The position numbers and the translations under genes are program-made. Shown piece after piece: positions 7,946 to 17,577 of a DNA stretch of 51,971 nt. Within the stretch, counting starts at the first letter, position 1; each line of letters begins with the position of its first letter. Under the pieces are notes generated by a model that worked only from the letters and a program-made list of their open reading frames with translations, ran no database searches and was not told the origin of the DNA. Source of the DNA: Bacteroides sp. SM23_62 (GTDB lineage: Bacteria; Bacteroidota; Bacteroidia; Bacteroidales; SM23-62); NCBI GenBank assembly GCA_001303955.1, contig LJUP01000006.1, forward strand, positions 1 to 51,971. The letters run 5' to 3'.

Positions 7946-10768
7946 TTACTTTAACTTATCAGCCTGTTCCCGGGCTTGCCGCATGATCTCATCCGCCTGC
8001 TTGTTGGCCTCATCCTCCAGTTTCTTTGCATTCTTTTCGGCCTCGGATTTGAGCGTCTTGGCATAGGTCTCGGCTGCCACCTTCTGCAGCGGGTTGCTGC
8101 CGGCATCCTTTATCCTCTTTTGTCCCTCTTCCTCTGCCTGGCGGATCAATTCCTCCCCGGCACGTCTGGCCTCCCATTTCAACGCATCGGCCTTTGCCTG
8201 TGCTTCGGCCATTATTTTTTCGGCCTCCTTGCTGGCTTCTTCCCTGATCTCCTCCTTCACTTCTTCGACTTTCTCTTCCACTATTTCCTGTACCTGTTCC
8301 TTTACCTCTTCGGTCATTTTTTTCATGCCCTCCTCGAACATGGGCCTGATCTTGGGTTCTTTGAAAGTTCCTGTAACCAGGAATTTCACATCGATGGTCT
8401 CGCCGGGATCAATATTTATACCCTGGCTCGCGGCCAGGGATGTTATTTCGTTCAGCGTATTCTGGACAGTCCCGCCCAGGTCAGATCTGGGGATCTTCAT
8501 ATTCATCTCATAGTTCATGGTCTGGTCAATACCCTGGTCCCCTTTCATCACCAGCAGGGTATTCCCGATTTTTGTGGTGTAAGGCTCTATGTAAACCCGT
8601 CCGTTTCTGACGGAATATTCGATGGACAGGTCCTTCATGACGATATCCTTGAATTTATCCGTATTGAGTATACCGTTGATCATATCGAAGGTCTCTGTTT
8701 TTTCAATGGTGATCATCTCTGATCCCAGTTTCCCACTGGCTACAATGGAATTCATTACGGGCACCATTCCTTCTCCCAGGAAAGATGTGAATTCCAGATC
8801 AGTTGAAACGGTTCCGGAAGTCTGTTCTGCAATAGGTGCCAGTTTTTGAATGGTCAGGAGGGACTCAAAAGCGGATGGGATATCGATCCTGTCTACCTTG
8901 AGCGACAGGTCTACCAGCGGTGATTTCATGTCCTGTGTATTGTATTCTCCCGACACAAGCACATTGCCCTTGAGTAATTGCAGGCTCAATTCACGCATGA
9001 TCAGCCGCTGGTCACGGATGATGATCTGACCGAACAGGTTGTCAATATCGAGCTTGTTGAATAACACCTTTTTCAACCGGGAAGTGAAAACAAAATCGAT
9101 ATTGCCGGGTATCTCAATGACTGACATTGTATCTGTTGCCCCGGCAGGGGGTTCATCCATCGGCTCACCGGCAGGTTCACCCCCTTTTTCCCCGGTCTCT
9201 TCCGACATGAACTCATTTAGATCCAGTAAGTTACTTTCCAGGTTCAGTCTTCCTGCAATCATGCCGTCCTCGAACAGGTAAGACAGGAAATTTTCAAGCT
9301 TCCCGTCCATCCTGACATCGCTGCTACCGATATTGGCATCAAATTCGGCCAGGTCTACATACTGCGGCGAAAAATGCATAACCGTACTGTTGATAAACAC
9401 GGGCTGTGGAATGTCGGGCGACTGCAACTCAAATTGCTGCAATTTCAGGCTGCCATCAGCCTTGAATTCATCATATCTCTCATTTTCAATGCTTGACATC
9501 TTTCCCATCAGATCAATATTGGCATCCAGTGTTCCTGTCAGGCTCATATCTTCCATGGGAACCACATCAGCCAGGGCTGAAAAATCGATCTTTGCAGCCA
9601 GGGTTGCATTTACCTTTGGATCACTGATGGGTGTAATCATATGCAGGGAAAAATCTACGGGGTTGTCTCCCAGTTCAACATGGAAAGCATTCACATCTAC
9701 AGTGGAATTATCATGCTGGATCCCGTCATAATGGACCTCCAAATCTATCTGGATCTGCTCGGCAGATTTTGGAAGGTCAGGATACTCGAACCTGGCATTG
9801 TCCACCAGTAATTTTATATCCGCCGAGGGAGTATGGTCTTCTGTCAGATTGCCCCGGATGGAACCGGACAAGGCCAATTCCCCGTCCGTCTGCACATCCT
9901 CAAAATCTTTCATATAGACCGCAGGAACCATGGAAAGCAGGCTTTTAAAGCTCGTTTCCTTTGTACTAAAGCTGATATCCACGCCAATATCACCTCCTTC
10001 CGGCATGGTCACCTTGCCGTCCAGAAGCAATGCCAGGTCATTTATGGCAAATGAATTATCCGTAAGGGTAAAGACAGAATTTACCAGGTCCGCATCCAGG
10101 TTGATCAGGATGTCAAGCATGGCATCCTTGACATAACGGATTCCTCCCATGATCAAATTCAGCCGATCTGCAGTGGAAGTTAGATTGAGGCTGGTGAAAT
10201 CCTGGGCCAGGTCCCCTGACAGCATGAAATTAAACCCATACAAGGACGCTTCCATACCCGATTTCCTGTCATGATAGGCTATGGAAGCATCACGTATCTC
10301 CAATTTCCTGAGGGCCACTTTCAGATCCATGGTCCCGGGACCGGTTGTGTCGGGCTCCTCAGCTGAGGAGCTTTCTTTGGCAATATCCCAGTTGGCTGAA
10401 CCATCTTCCAGCATGATGGCAGAAATCCGTGGGCTATCCATGAGGATACTCCTGACTTTAATGGCTTCTTTCCTGACCAGGCTGATGACATTGACGGTTG
10501 CACTGAATTCATCAAAAGCTACCAGGGTATCTCCCTCAAAAATTTCTATCCCGGAAACGGATACCCCATGCAGGGAAGCAGTCAGTCGCGGGAAATCCTT
10601 GAAGAAGGTGAGCTTAAGGTCAGTGAAATCAATTTTTGCATTTACACTGGTATTGGCTATCTCTTTGGCCTTGTTAAGTAACTGTTTCTTGAACAGAACG
10701 GGAGTAAAAACGAGTATGACCAGGACAAGCAGGATGAATACCAGGAAAATTCTCAGGATCTTTTTCAT
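7946..10768 (-). CDS. AsmA-family envelope protein with long coiled-coil tail
   Basis: AsmA/YhdP-like protein, thought in other bacteria to bridge inner and outer membranes for phospholipid transport or outer-membrane assembly. I start at 10768 (MKKILRIFLVFILLVLVILVF), which gives a single N-terminal membrane anchor; the ORF-track start 37 codons upstream would bury it. The AsmA core follows (IDFTDLKLTFFKDFPRLTASLHGVSV, ~45-70; DPKVNATLAAKIDFSALADVVP; the C-terminal AsmA_2 region with LNTDKFKDIVMKDLSIEYSVRNGRVYIEP). The last ~130 residues, after KIRPMFEEG, are almost all charged or alanine heptads (EEVKEQVQEIVEEKVEEVKEE), a long coiled coil. It is last in the run HAD - GntP - AsmA-like - AsmA on this strand. 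Confidence 0.85.
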   Translation of the reverse strand: MKKILRIFLVFILLVLVILVFTPVLFKKQLLNKAKEIANTSVNAKIDFTDLKLTFFKDFPRLTASLHGVSVSGIEIFEGDTLVAFDEFSATVNVISLVRKEAIKVRSILMDSPRISAIMLEDGSANWDIAKESSSAEEPDTTGPGTMDLKVALRKLEIRDASIAYHDRKSGMEASLYGFNFMLSGDLAQDFTSLNLTSTADRLNLIMGGIRYVKDAMLDILINLDADLVNSVFTLTDNSFAINDLALLLDGKVTMPEGGDIGVDISFSTKETSFKSLLSMVPAVYMKDFEDVQTDGELALSGSIRGNLTEDHTPSADIKLLVDNARFEYPDLPKSAEQIQIDLEVHYDGIQHDNSTVDVNAFHVELGDNPVDFSLHMITPISDPKVNATLAAKIDFSALADVVPMEDMSLTGTLDANIDLMGKMSSIENERYDEFKADGSLKLQQFELQSPDIPQPVFINSTVMHFSPQYVDLAEFDANIGSSDVRMDGKLENFLSYLFEDGMIAGRLNLESNLLDLNEFMSEETGEKGGEPAGEPMDEPPAGATDTMSVIEIPGNIDFVFTSRLKKVLFNKLDIDNLFGQIIIRDQRLIMRELSLQLLKGNVLVSGEYNTQDMKSPLVDLSLKVDRIDIPSAFESLLTIQKLAPIAEQTSGTVSTDLEFTSFLGEGMVPVMNSIVASGKLGSEMITIEKTETFDMINGILNTDKFKDIVMKDLSIEYSVRNGRVYIEPYTTKIGNTLLVMKGDQGIDQTMNYEMNMKIPRSDLGGTVQNTLNEITSLAASQGINIDPGETIDVKFLVTGTFKEPKIRPMFEEGMKKMTEEVKEQVQEIVEEKVEEVKEEIREEASKEAEKIMAEAQAKADALKWEARRAGEELIRQAEEEGQKRIKDAGSNPLQKVAAETYAKTLKSEAEKNAKKLEDEANKQADEIMRQAREQADKLK

Positions 10769-10823
10769 GATTTCATATGATTTATTACCAATAAATTTAT
10801 GAATTATATCTTCAACACGGCAA

Positions 10824-12357
10824 TTAATCTCCCAACCTATACGGAATACTGTCAGCATCTCCTTCCCACAACAATTCACCGGGATTCAGGTCCCCAGCCT
10901 GTACGTCCATCGCGATATAGGTTCTTCTCTTCGCAGGTGAGTGCAACTCCAGGTCAGCATTCAGTCTGCTTTCCAGCATCGCTATTTCAAAGCTGTTGAA
11001 ATCGAGGAAAGTTCTGTGATATTTCTCACCCAGTATAAGTTCACCGCTGATATCTGTAAGCCTTGGTAAAAAGTCTTCCACAGTACCATCGAGGTTATTG
11101 ATCTCAAAAACCATCTCTGGATTAGTCTCAAAATCAAGCACTTTTGAGGTACTTGTTGAAACAGATACATCCAGGTTCATTAACCACGTGGTATCCATAT
11201 CTGTACGGATATCACCAGCAAGTTGGTGAATTGAAATAATACCGGGGATTGACAGGGATACATCGTCGCAGTGAATATCCAGCATGAAGAAATCAGCGAT
11301 GATGTAGTTTGAATCGGGGTCAAAATGGGCTCCCAGCAGTCTGCATTCCGTATCGATCTCTCCCCGCAGGGAATCAAGGAACTCCATCTTAAAAACACTT
11401 TCCAGTCCGTATAAGGATGCTTCCATATCCCAGATCAGATCAATTTTCGGGGATGCGAAATCTACCATTTGCAGGGAAGCATTTAGATGTCCCGAGGGCA
11501 ATTGAGCGAGCAAGGTGTCAATGTCCAGGCTGGCAGCGGACAGATCCCCTCTGCTTCCGGAATTAAATTTTCCAGACAGGTTCAATTCCCTGATATAATC
11601 TTCTGCCAGTGGTAAATACATTGTCACATCTTCAAGGCCGAAAGTGAAATCAGCAACCGGAATCTCATCGCCTGGAGTCCCCTTGATAAACCCCCTGAAG
11701 TACAAATCTCCCTGCTTTAGGTTTTTAAGTCCCTCTCTGCTCAGGAATAACCGGAACATGCTGAAATCATGATCTGATCCATCTACCTCAAAATGAAATT
11801 TATCATTTACATTAATATCGATGTCCCCTGAAATATTCATCATGGCCTGATCGATAGAGAACAAACTGGGTTCAATTTGCAAAATCCTTTCCCGGACTTG
11901 AAAAGTAAAAGCAGTTTCCAGGCGCAAGGATTTATTCCTGAACTGTATCTTATCAGAGAGTTGTACAAAATCAAGTTCCATATCTGTATCAATTCGGCTT
12001 TGGATGACCTCTGAAGAAAAGTTGAATGAGGCCTTCAGCCTTTCCACAAACAAGGCTTCCTGGTCATGCTCCACCCTGTTATCAAACTCCATCTGAATGC
12101 CATAAATGGAAATATCCGGAAATTGCCTGAATGGATTGAAAGATATATCCTGGAAACTCAATTCACCCTGGGCAATGTTATTTGAATAAAGGAGTACCCT
12201 TTTTTCCGATATTATCCCTGTCCAGATAAAAATACCATGTAAGCAGCAATAAAAGGCCTGAAAATCCTGCAAATACAAAAATGATTATGCGCAATAGCCT
12301 CCGGAACAAGGACCTGGGAGGTCGTGCTGATTCATTATTTTCCTTCCGGAAAACCAT
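10824..12357 (-). pseudogene. Second AsmA-like protein, split by a frameshift
   Basis: The minus-strand frame from 12357 (MVFRKENNESARPPR) contains a membrane anchor (LLRIIIFVFAGFSGLLLLLTW) and runs into a stop near 12178. The frame ending at 10824 carries the continuing AsmA-like sequence (IAQGELSFQDISFNPFRQFPDISIYGI), matching the N-terminal pattern of the AsmA neighbour. The switch falls in an A6-G3 run near 12200, and one base fewer there restores a continuous protein of ~510 residues. The track starts at 12402 and 12278 are therefore not real starts; 12357 avoids a long overlap with gntP. Either a true frameshift or a homopolymer error. It is shorter than its neighbour and lacks the coiled-coil tail. 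Its role is inferred only from family resemblance to AsmA. Confidence 0.75.
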
Positions 12358-12374
12358 GTTGTTACAAACAAACA

Positions 12375-13712
12375 TCATATCAGGATCAGACTGATACACC
12401 ATATAACCAGGGCGGATGCTAATCCTATCACTACCGTCCCCACGGTATGGATCCTGTATCCTGTCTTAACATCCATGCCTGTCATCTGGGTAAAGATCCA
12501 GAACAAACTGTCATTGGCATGGGATGCTACCATTGATCCTGCGCCAATGGAAAGTACCACCAGCGCCCTGGCAATACCCGAGTCAAAACCAAGCGGCTCC
12601 ATTAAGGGAACCATCAGCGAGGCGGTGGTGATCAGTGTTACCGTTGAAGAGCCCTGTGCAATCCGTATGGCAGTCGAGATGATAAAAGGCAGCAGGATAC
12701 CGATCCTGGCATCTACCAGGTAATCTCCGAGAACACCTGCAATTTCAGAATTGCGCAGGATCATACCAAAGGCTCCCCCTGCACCTGTGATCATCACAAT
12801 AAGGGCTGCATTCACGAGGGACTGTCCGATCCACCCGGTGGTGGACAACATTTCCCGGTCAAATTTTCTGGGCAGGGAGAAGGCCAGCAATAATCCGATG
12901 AGGAGAGCAATTACGGGATTGCCGGTAAATCCCATGATGTTTTTCAACAGTCCGCTTCCAAATGGTTCTGTGGGAAAGTCCGAGATGGATCTCAATACGA
13001 TCAGCATGATGGGGATTACGATAGGCATAAATGCTTTCATGGCCCTGGGTGCCTGTTTCAATTTCTCCTCGAGTTCGGACTCGGACAGTTCAGGATTGGG
13101 ATCAATATAAAGCCTGGCGGCAATTTTCGTAGCATACAACCAGCCTACTGCCAGGGTAAACAAACTGACGACAATACCGAGTAAAATGACCAGTCCCAGG
13201 TCAGCTTCGAGGATTCCGGCAGCTGCAATCGGTCCGGGTGTCGGTGGCACCAGACAATGGGTGGTCATGAGTCCCAGTGCCAGCGCAACAGAAGTGCCGG
13301 CCAGTGATATTTTTGCCTGTTTTGACAGGGCTCTGTTAAGGGGCATAAGAATCACAAAACCAGAATCAGCAAATACAGGAATGGATACGATGTAGCCGAT
13401 TATGGACATGGTCAGTGGAACCTTTTTCTTGCCGGTGAACGAAAGGATCCTTCTGGCCATGGCATAAGCTCCGCCTGTCTGCTCCAGGAAGGTGCCGATC
13501 ATGACACCCGCTATGATGACGATCCCAATCTGGCCTATTGTCCCGCCAAAACCCAGGTTGATTGATTCAACGATCTTATCAAGTGGCATCCCGGAAAACA
13601 ATCCGAATAAGATGGCAGTAAAAATCAGGGCAAGAAAGGGATGTATCTTAAACGTGCTGGTTGAGACTACAATTAAAAGTACACTTGCTACCAGGAGGAT
13701 TATCAGGATCAT
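12375..13712 (-). CDS. GntP-family proton/organic-acid symporter
   Basis: Inner-membrane permease of the gluconate:H+ symporter family, 445 residues with about 12 hydrophobic segments. Characteristic stretches are STFKIHPFLALIFTAILFGLFSGM near the N-terminus, GFGGTIGQIGIVIIAGVMIGTFLEQTGGA (~55-83), VFADSGFVILMPL (~112), TTHCLVPPTPGPIAAAG (~149-165) and the C-terminal AQGSSTVTLITTASL and SHANDSLFWIFTQM. The substrate (gluconate, glycerate or another sugar acid) cannot be told from sequence. Its start codon overlaps the stop of the HAD gene as ATGA, indicating translational coupling, and the AsmA-like gene begins just after its stop. Confidence 0.92.
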   Translation of the reverse strand: MILIILLVASVLLIVVSTSTFKIHPFLALIFTAILFGLFSGMPLDKIVESINLGFGGTIGQIGIVIIAGVMIGTFLEQTGGAYAMARRILSFTGKKKVPLTMSIIGYIVSIPVFADSGFVILMPLNRALSKQAKISLAGTSVALALGLMTTHCLVPPTPGPIAAAGILEADLGLVILLGIVVSLFTLAVGWLYATKIAARLYIDPNPELSESELEEKLKQAPRAMKAFMPIVIPIMLIVLRSISDFPTEPFGSGLLKNIMGFTGNPVIALLIGLLLAFSLPRKFDREMLSTTGWIGQSLVNAALIVMITGAGGAFGMILRNSEIAGVLGDYLVDARIGILLPFIISTAIRIAQGSSTVTLITTASLMVPLMEPLGFDSGIARALVVLSIGAGSMVASHANDSLFWIFTQMTGMDVKTGYRIHTVGTVVIGLASALVIWCISLILI

Positions 13713-14437
13713 GGGATATGATTTACACCATTGGATAATAGTTCAGGGACCAGTGAGATATGCTCAACCATTTGAAAATGATCATGATCCATTTCATCGT
13801 CTTGGATCTCCTCATGCTGCCAGGTGATATGGAAAGGGATATGTATTGCGTATCCTCCAATGTTCAGAACAGGATAAATATCTGATTTCATGGAATTACC
13901 TACCATCAGGAATTCTTCAGGCCGGATCTCCAGGTGCTTCAGCAGCTTGAGGTAGTCCGATTCCTTCTTGTCACTCATTATCTCAATATGGTGAAAATAT
14001 GGTTCAAGGTTGGATTTTCGGAGTTTTCTTTCCTGGTCCAGTAAGTCCCCTTTCGTAGCAACAATGAGGGTATAATCCAACCGGCAGAGCTCCTCCAGAA
14101 CAGTCCGCACCCCTTCAAGAATCTCAATGGGTTTGTTCAACTGCGCCTTGCCCAGCTGGATGATCTCCCGGATTGTGGCCGGGGCTACTTTATATTCACT
14201 TACATTCAGGGCAGTTTCTACCAGAGACAGCATAAAGGCTTTGATCCCGAAACCATATAATTCCAGGTTTTGCATCTCTGTCCTGAACAATTCCCTGGAT
14301 ATTGCTTCAGGGGCCTGAAAATCCGAGAGCAGGTCACAGAATGCATCTTCTGTTTCCCTGTAATATGGCTCATTCACCCAGAGGGTATCATCCGCATCAA
14401 AACCGATCACCTTAAAATCCGATTTCACCTGGATCAT
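13709..14437 (-). CDS. HAD-superfamily hydrolase (phosphatase)
   Basis: Cytoplasmic phosphatase of the haloacid-dehalogenase superfamily, 242 residues. Motif I is DADDTLW (residues ~15-21, nucleophile and acid aspartates), motif II is the threonine in IVATKGD (~123), the motif III lysine is in the DKKESDYL region, and motif IV is VGNSMKSDI (~178-186). A helical cap lies between motifs I and II. The overlap with gntP (ATGA) suggests it acts on a phosphorylated form of what the permease imports, for example a sugar-acid phosphate; that is inference from coupling. It heads the four-gene minus-strand run. Confidence 0.85.
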   Translation of the reverse strand: MIQVKSDFKVIGFDADDTLWVNEPYYRETEDAFCDLLSDFQAPEAISRELFRTEMQNLELYGFGIKAFMLSLVETALNVSEYKVAPATIREIIQLGKAQLNKPIEILEGVRTVLEELCRLDYTLIVATKGDLLDQERKLRKSNLEPYFHHIEIMSDKKESDYLKLLKHLEIRPEEFLMVGNSMKSDIYPVLNIGGYAIHIPFHITWQHEEIQDDEMDHDHFQMVEHISLVPELLSNGVNHIP

Positions 14438-14590
14438 TATTTTGATGGCTTAAATATAATAAAGACAATGTAATACCGGCAGTGAATTGCCAAACATTAA
14501 AAAACAATTCAATCTCATTCATTTTTCCTGGCATTTACATAATTTTAGGTAAACCATACTCATTATTAACAAATCCAGACAATTCAAACC

Positions 14591-15424
14591 TTGAAAACTT
14601 TATCCCAATTTCACATTTTCCTGATTACAGCTCTTCTGTTTTCATCAGAACTTTTCTGCCAAAGCATTGAAGATCAATTTGATTCACTGTTGATGAAACA
14701 ATTCAAGGCGAATGAACCCGGAGGTATAGTCCTGGTGGTCAAAGAGGGTGAAGTGATCTACCGGAAAGCCTTCGGAAAGGCAAATCTCGAACTGGATGTG
14801 GATATGAGACCTGAATATATATTGCAGATTGGTTCAATAACAAAACCGTTTACAGCTTGTGCCATCCTGAAATTAATGGAAGAAGGGAAGCTGTCACTGC
14901 AGGATGATATTACCAAATACATAGAGGATTATCCTACGCACGGACATACCATCACTATTGAGCATCTGTTGACCCATACTTCCGGGATTAAAAGCTACAC
15001 AGGCATGGATGAATGGACTTCCGAGGTAAGAAAAAAGAATTTTACACCAGAAGAACTGACTGATTTTTTTAAGAATCAGCCGATGGATTTTGCTCCAGGA
15101 GAAAAATATAGTTATAATAATTCAGCCTATTTCCTCCTGGGATACCTGATTGAAATCCTCTCAGGGAAAACCTATGAAGTATTCATTGATTCTGTTTTTT
15201 TCCAGCCTCTGGGCTTGAATAATTCATTTTATGGTAATACTTCAAGAATAATTAAAAACCGGGCCGCCGGTCAGATGAGATTTCAAATCTTCCCGCTTGA
15301 ACGGCATAATTTTTTTGCAAAAATCGTCGATGCACAGTTCATATTCCACATGGATGACAACAATGAAGTTACCGGCTTGACACTGGTCCAGAATGGAGAG
15401 CATAAGGCAGAAAAGATTGAATAA
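14591..15424 (+). pseudogene. S12 serine hydrolase (class C beta-lactamase-like) with internal deletion
   Basis: A signal peptide followed by the S12 fold of penicillin-binding esterases and peptidases: GSITKPFTA holds the catalytic SxxK (~87-90), LLTHTSGI is conserved, and YSYNNSAYFLLG holds the YxN motif. After KNRAAG the sequence jumps straight to QMRFQIFPLERHNFFAKIVDAQF, which reads as the DUF3471-type C-terminal domain. The last part of the catalytic domain, with its HxG/KTG motif, is absent, so the product should be inactive. The only usable start is TTG at 14591, since a stop lies a few codons upstream and the next ATG loses the signal peptide. The frame is otherwise clean. An in-frame deletion of well over 100 codons is the simplest reading. 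Confidence 0.75.
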
Positions 15425-15469
15425 CAATGCGCACTCAAAACGATCTATTAACTTTATCAGCCTTGTGAC

Positions 15470-15932
15470 ATGCCGGTATAACAGTGCATATGTCAGCCCC
15501 TATTCAGTTGGTATTAAAACCACCGCAAAGTGTGTGGCATTTTCTACGGTCCAGGAACTCGAAAGGCTTGATGCAAAAGGGAAGATCTTGCTCCTGCATG
15601 GGGAGATAGCCTGAGAACAGCTGATGCCAAAGAATTTTGTCTTTTGCAATCCTGAGCACCATCAAAAGATTATTTCACTCCTCGAAAGCAGCGGTGCAGC
15701 GGCAATCATTGCCGCAACCGGTAGAAATGCATCCCTGGCTGGAGGGGTATATCCATTTCCCTTGATCGAAGACGGTGATTTAAATATACCATCTGTTTAT
15801 ATGACGGAGGAAGAAGGTGTGAGGCTGCTGCCATTTATCGTGAAACAGGCTAAGATTGAATCCATCTCGAAGCGAATTATGGGAAAAGGATTTAATGCAG
15901 TTGCCCGAAAAGGAAGTAATTTAAGTGAATGA
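15470..15932 (+). pseudogene. Remnant of an M28-type aminopeptidase (PA-domain part)
   Basis: One frame reads SAYVSPYSVGIKTTAKCVAF, then DAKGKILLLHGEIA, an in-frame TGA at 15612-15614, then EQLMPKNFVFCNPEHHQ, AAIIAATGRNASLAGG and FPLIEDGDLNIPSVYMT. This is a protease-associated (PA) domain of the kind placed before or inside M28 zinc aminopeptidases. The frame then ends at 15932 with no metal-binding peptidase domain following. The nonsense codon and the missing catalytic half make this a decayed gene. The left boundary is uncertain: the ORF-track start at 15393 lies in the tail of the preceding hydrolase. Confidence 0.65.
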
Positions 15933-15979
15933 ATGACACAGATTGAGATTGCGAAAAACAGCCGGATTCCTTAAATTTG

Positions 15980-16105
15980 ATAGAGTACCCTGGACATTCG
16001 GGGTATATTTTCTTCCACAGGCGAATTTCATATCATTTTCACAAAAAGGTCACTGCCGTTGTCCATGTGGCCTCTGAACAGATTATCAATTTGTGCTCTA
16101 CATAA
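15980..16105 (+). pseudogene. Remnant of an S12 serine hydrolase C-terminal segment
   Basis: A 41-codon frame, absent from the ORF track, reads EYPGHSGYIFFHRRISYHFH and then KKVTAVVHVASEQ before a TAA. The pattern GHSGYI...ISY....K...VV is that of the HxG-containing strand and the following strand in S12 hydrolases, the very segment missing from the serine hydrolase at 14591. It has no start codon or signal peptide. It may be the displaced piece of that gene or the trace of a second, lost copy. Confidence 0.5.
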
Positions 16106-16119
16106 ACAAAAGCTGTCAA

Positions 16120-17571
16120 ATGAAAAATCCACGACATTATTTTCTAATCTCCATCTTTTTTGTATCGGTGGCATTCTCCCAATCTTATGAGATAGAATGG
16201 ACCAGAACCTATGGCGGTCCACTTGAAGAAAACGGCCATCGTGTCCATCAGACCGCAGATGAGGGCTATATCATTTCAGGATACACAAAATCACTGGGCG
16301 CCGGGGAATCGGATGCATGGCTGTTAAAGACAAATGCAGATGGGGATACATCATGGACCAAAACTTTTGGTGGAGAAACCTGGGATTGGGGACAGGATGT
16401 GCTGCAAACAGAGGATGGCGGTTATCTTCTCGTCATCCGCTGTTATTCTTTTGGCCATGGTTACTATGATGCCTGGATCATTAAAACCGATCCGCAGGGA
16501 GACACGTTATGGACAAAATTCTGGGGCGAGGAACCGCATGAATGGCTAAGCAGCGTTCAGCATACCGATGACGGAGGTTATATTTTTGCCGGACACACCT
16601 ACTCCTTTGGTGCGAAATCTCAGGATGTGTGGTTGGTAAAGAGTGACTCAACAGGAGAAATCCTGTGGATGAAAACATATGGTGGTGAACTTGACGATAA
16701 TGCAAGCTTTGTTCAGCAAACCAGCGATGGGGGCTTCATTATAATCGGCCGGACGTATTCGTACAGTGAAGGAGGGTCGGATATCTGGCTGGTAAAAACA
16801 AACAGTGCCGGGGATACGCTATGGACCAGAGCTTTTGGCGGAATGGATTTCGATTATGGTGTCACTGTAAGACAGTCAAATGATGAAGGATATATCCTGG
16901 TCGGGAGTACGTCCTCATTTGGCGCCGGAGAGTTGGATATATGGCTGATCAGGACTGATACAATGGGCAATACATTGTGGACAAGGACATTCGGAGGAAG
17001 TGATATAGACAGGCCCTTTTCCCTGATCCAGTTGTCAGATGGCAATTATCTCATCGGAGGGGTTACTAACTCAACCGGCATCGGATTCAATGAAGGTTGG
17101 CTTATTTTAACTGATCCGAATGGAGATACATTATGGACACAGACATTAGGCGGGGAATGGGATGATATAATAATGGACTGTGAGGAGACTTCAGATGGAG
17201 AACTCATTATTACTGGATATACAGATGTAGAAGATGAAAATGCTGATCTCTGGCTGATGAAAATTACCGTCGATCCTGCAGTTTCCGTTCAAAAAAAAAT
17301 GCCCCAGGCTCCTTTCCGGCTTTACCAGAACTATCCCAATCCATTGATATCAAAAACAATTGTATCGTATGATATCCCGGGAGATGGACCGGTTCAATTA
17401 AGACTATTTAATGCCCGCGGGCAGGAAATCAGGGTATTGGAAGACAGCTATAAACAGGCTGGTTCTTATCAATATGAATTGAACCTGTCCGGTTTTTCGC
17501 ATGGTCTGTATTTTATCTCTCTTGAATATGAACAACATGTTTCTACCATCAAATTGAATCTAATAAAATAG
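16120..17571 (+). CDS. Secreted seven-repeat protein with T9SS sorting domain
   Basis: Starting at ATG 16120 (MKNPRHYFLISIFFVSVAFSQ, a signal peptide), the protein holds seven copies of a ~50-residue repeat with the pattern GG..D.G..V.QT.DGGYI..G.T.SFGAG..D.WL.KT...GDTLWT, then a type A T9SS sorting domain (FRLYQNYPNPLISKTIV to the end). The earlier GTG at 16093 in the ORF track falls in the S12 remnant. Seven such units suggest a closed beta-propeller, similar in style to delta-60 propeller repeats; that is inference. It should be secreted through T9SS and act outside the cell as a binding or adhesion protein. It is tandem with a close paralogue six bases downstream. Confidence 0.8.
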   Translation: MKNPRHYFLISIFFVSVAFSQSYEIEWTRTYGGPLEENGHRVHQTADEGYIISGYTKSLGAGESDAWLLKTNADGDTSWTKTFGGETWDWGQDVLQTEDGGYLLVIRCYSFGHGYYDAWIIKTDPQGDTLWTKFWGEEPHEWLSSVQHTDDGGYIFAGHTYSFGAKSQDVWLVKSDSTGEILWMKTYGGELDDNASFVQQTSDGGFIIIGRTYSYSEGGSDIWLVKTNSAGDTLWTRAFGGMDFDYGVTVRQSNDEGYILVGSTSSFGAGELDIWLIRTDTMGNTLWTRTFGGSDIDRPFSLIQLSDGNYLIGGVTNSTGIGFNEGWLILTDPNGDTLWTQTLGGEWDDIIMDCEETSDGELIITGYTDVEDENADLWLMKITVDPAVSVQKKMPQAPFRLYQNYPNPLISKTIVSYDIPGDGPVQLRLFNARGQEIRVLEDSYKQAGSYQYELNLSGFSHGLYFISLEYEQHVSTIKLNLIK

Positions 17572-17577
17572 CAAATT

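Noticed and set aside
7976-8722. Plus-strand ORF of 248 residues opposite the AsmA gene
   Set aside because: Mirror-frame shadow of the AsmA coding sequence; low-complexity F/L-rich translation.
12195-12210. GGA AAA AAG in the AsmA-like gene as a programmed -1 frameshift (the A AAA AAG heptamer as in dnaX)
   Set aside because: The heptamer is in the correct frame, but a -1 slip leads to a third frame; the AsmA-like continuation needs +1. A homopolymer indel explains it better.
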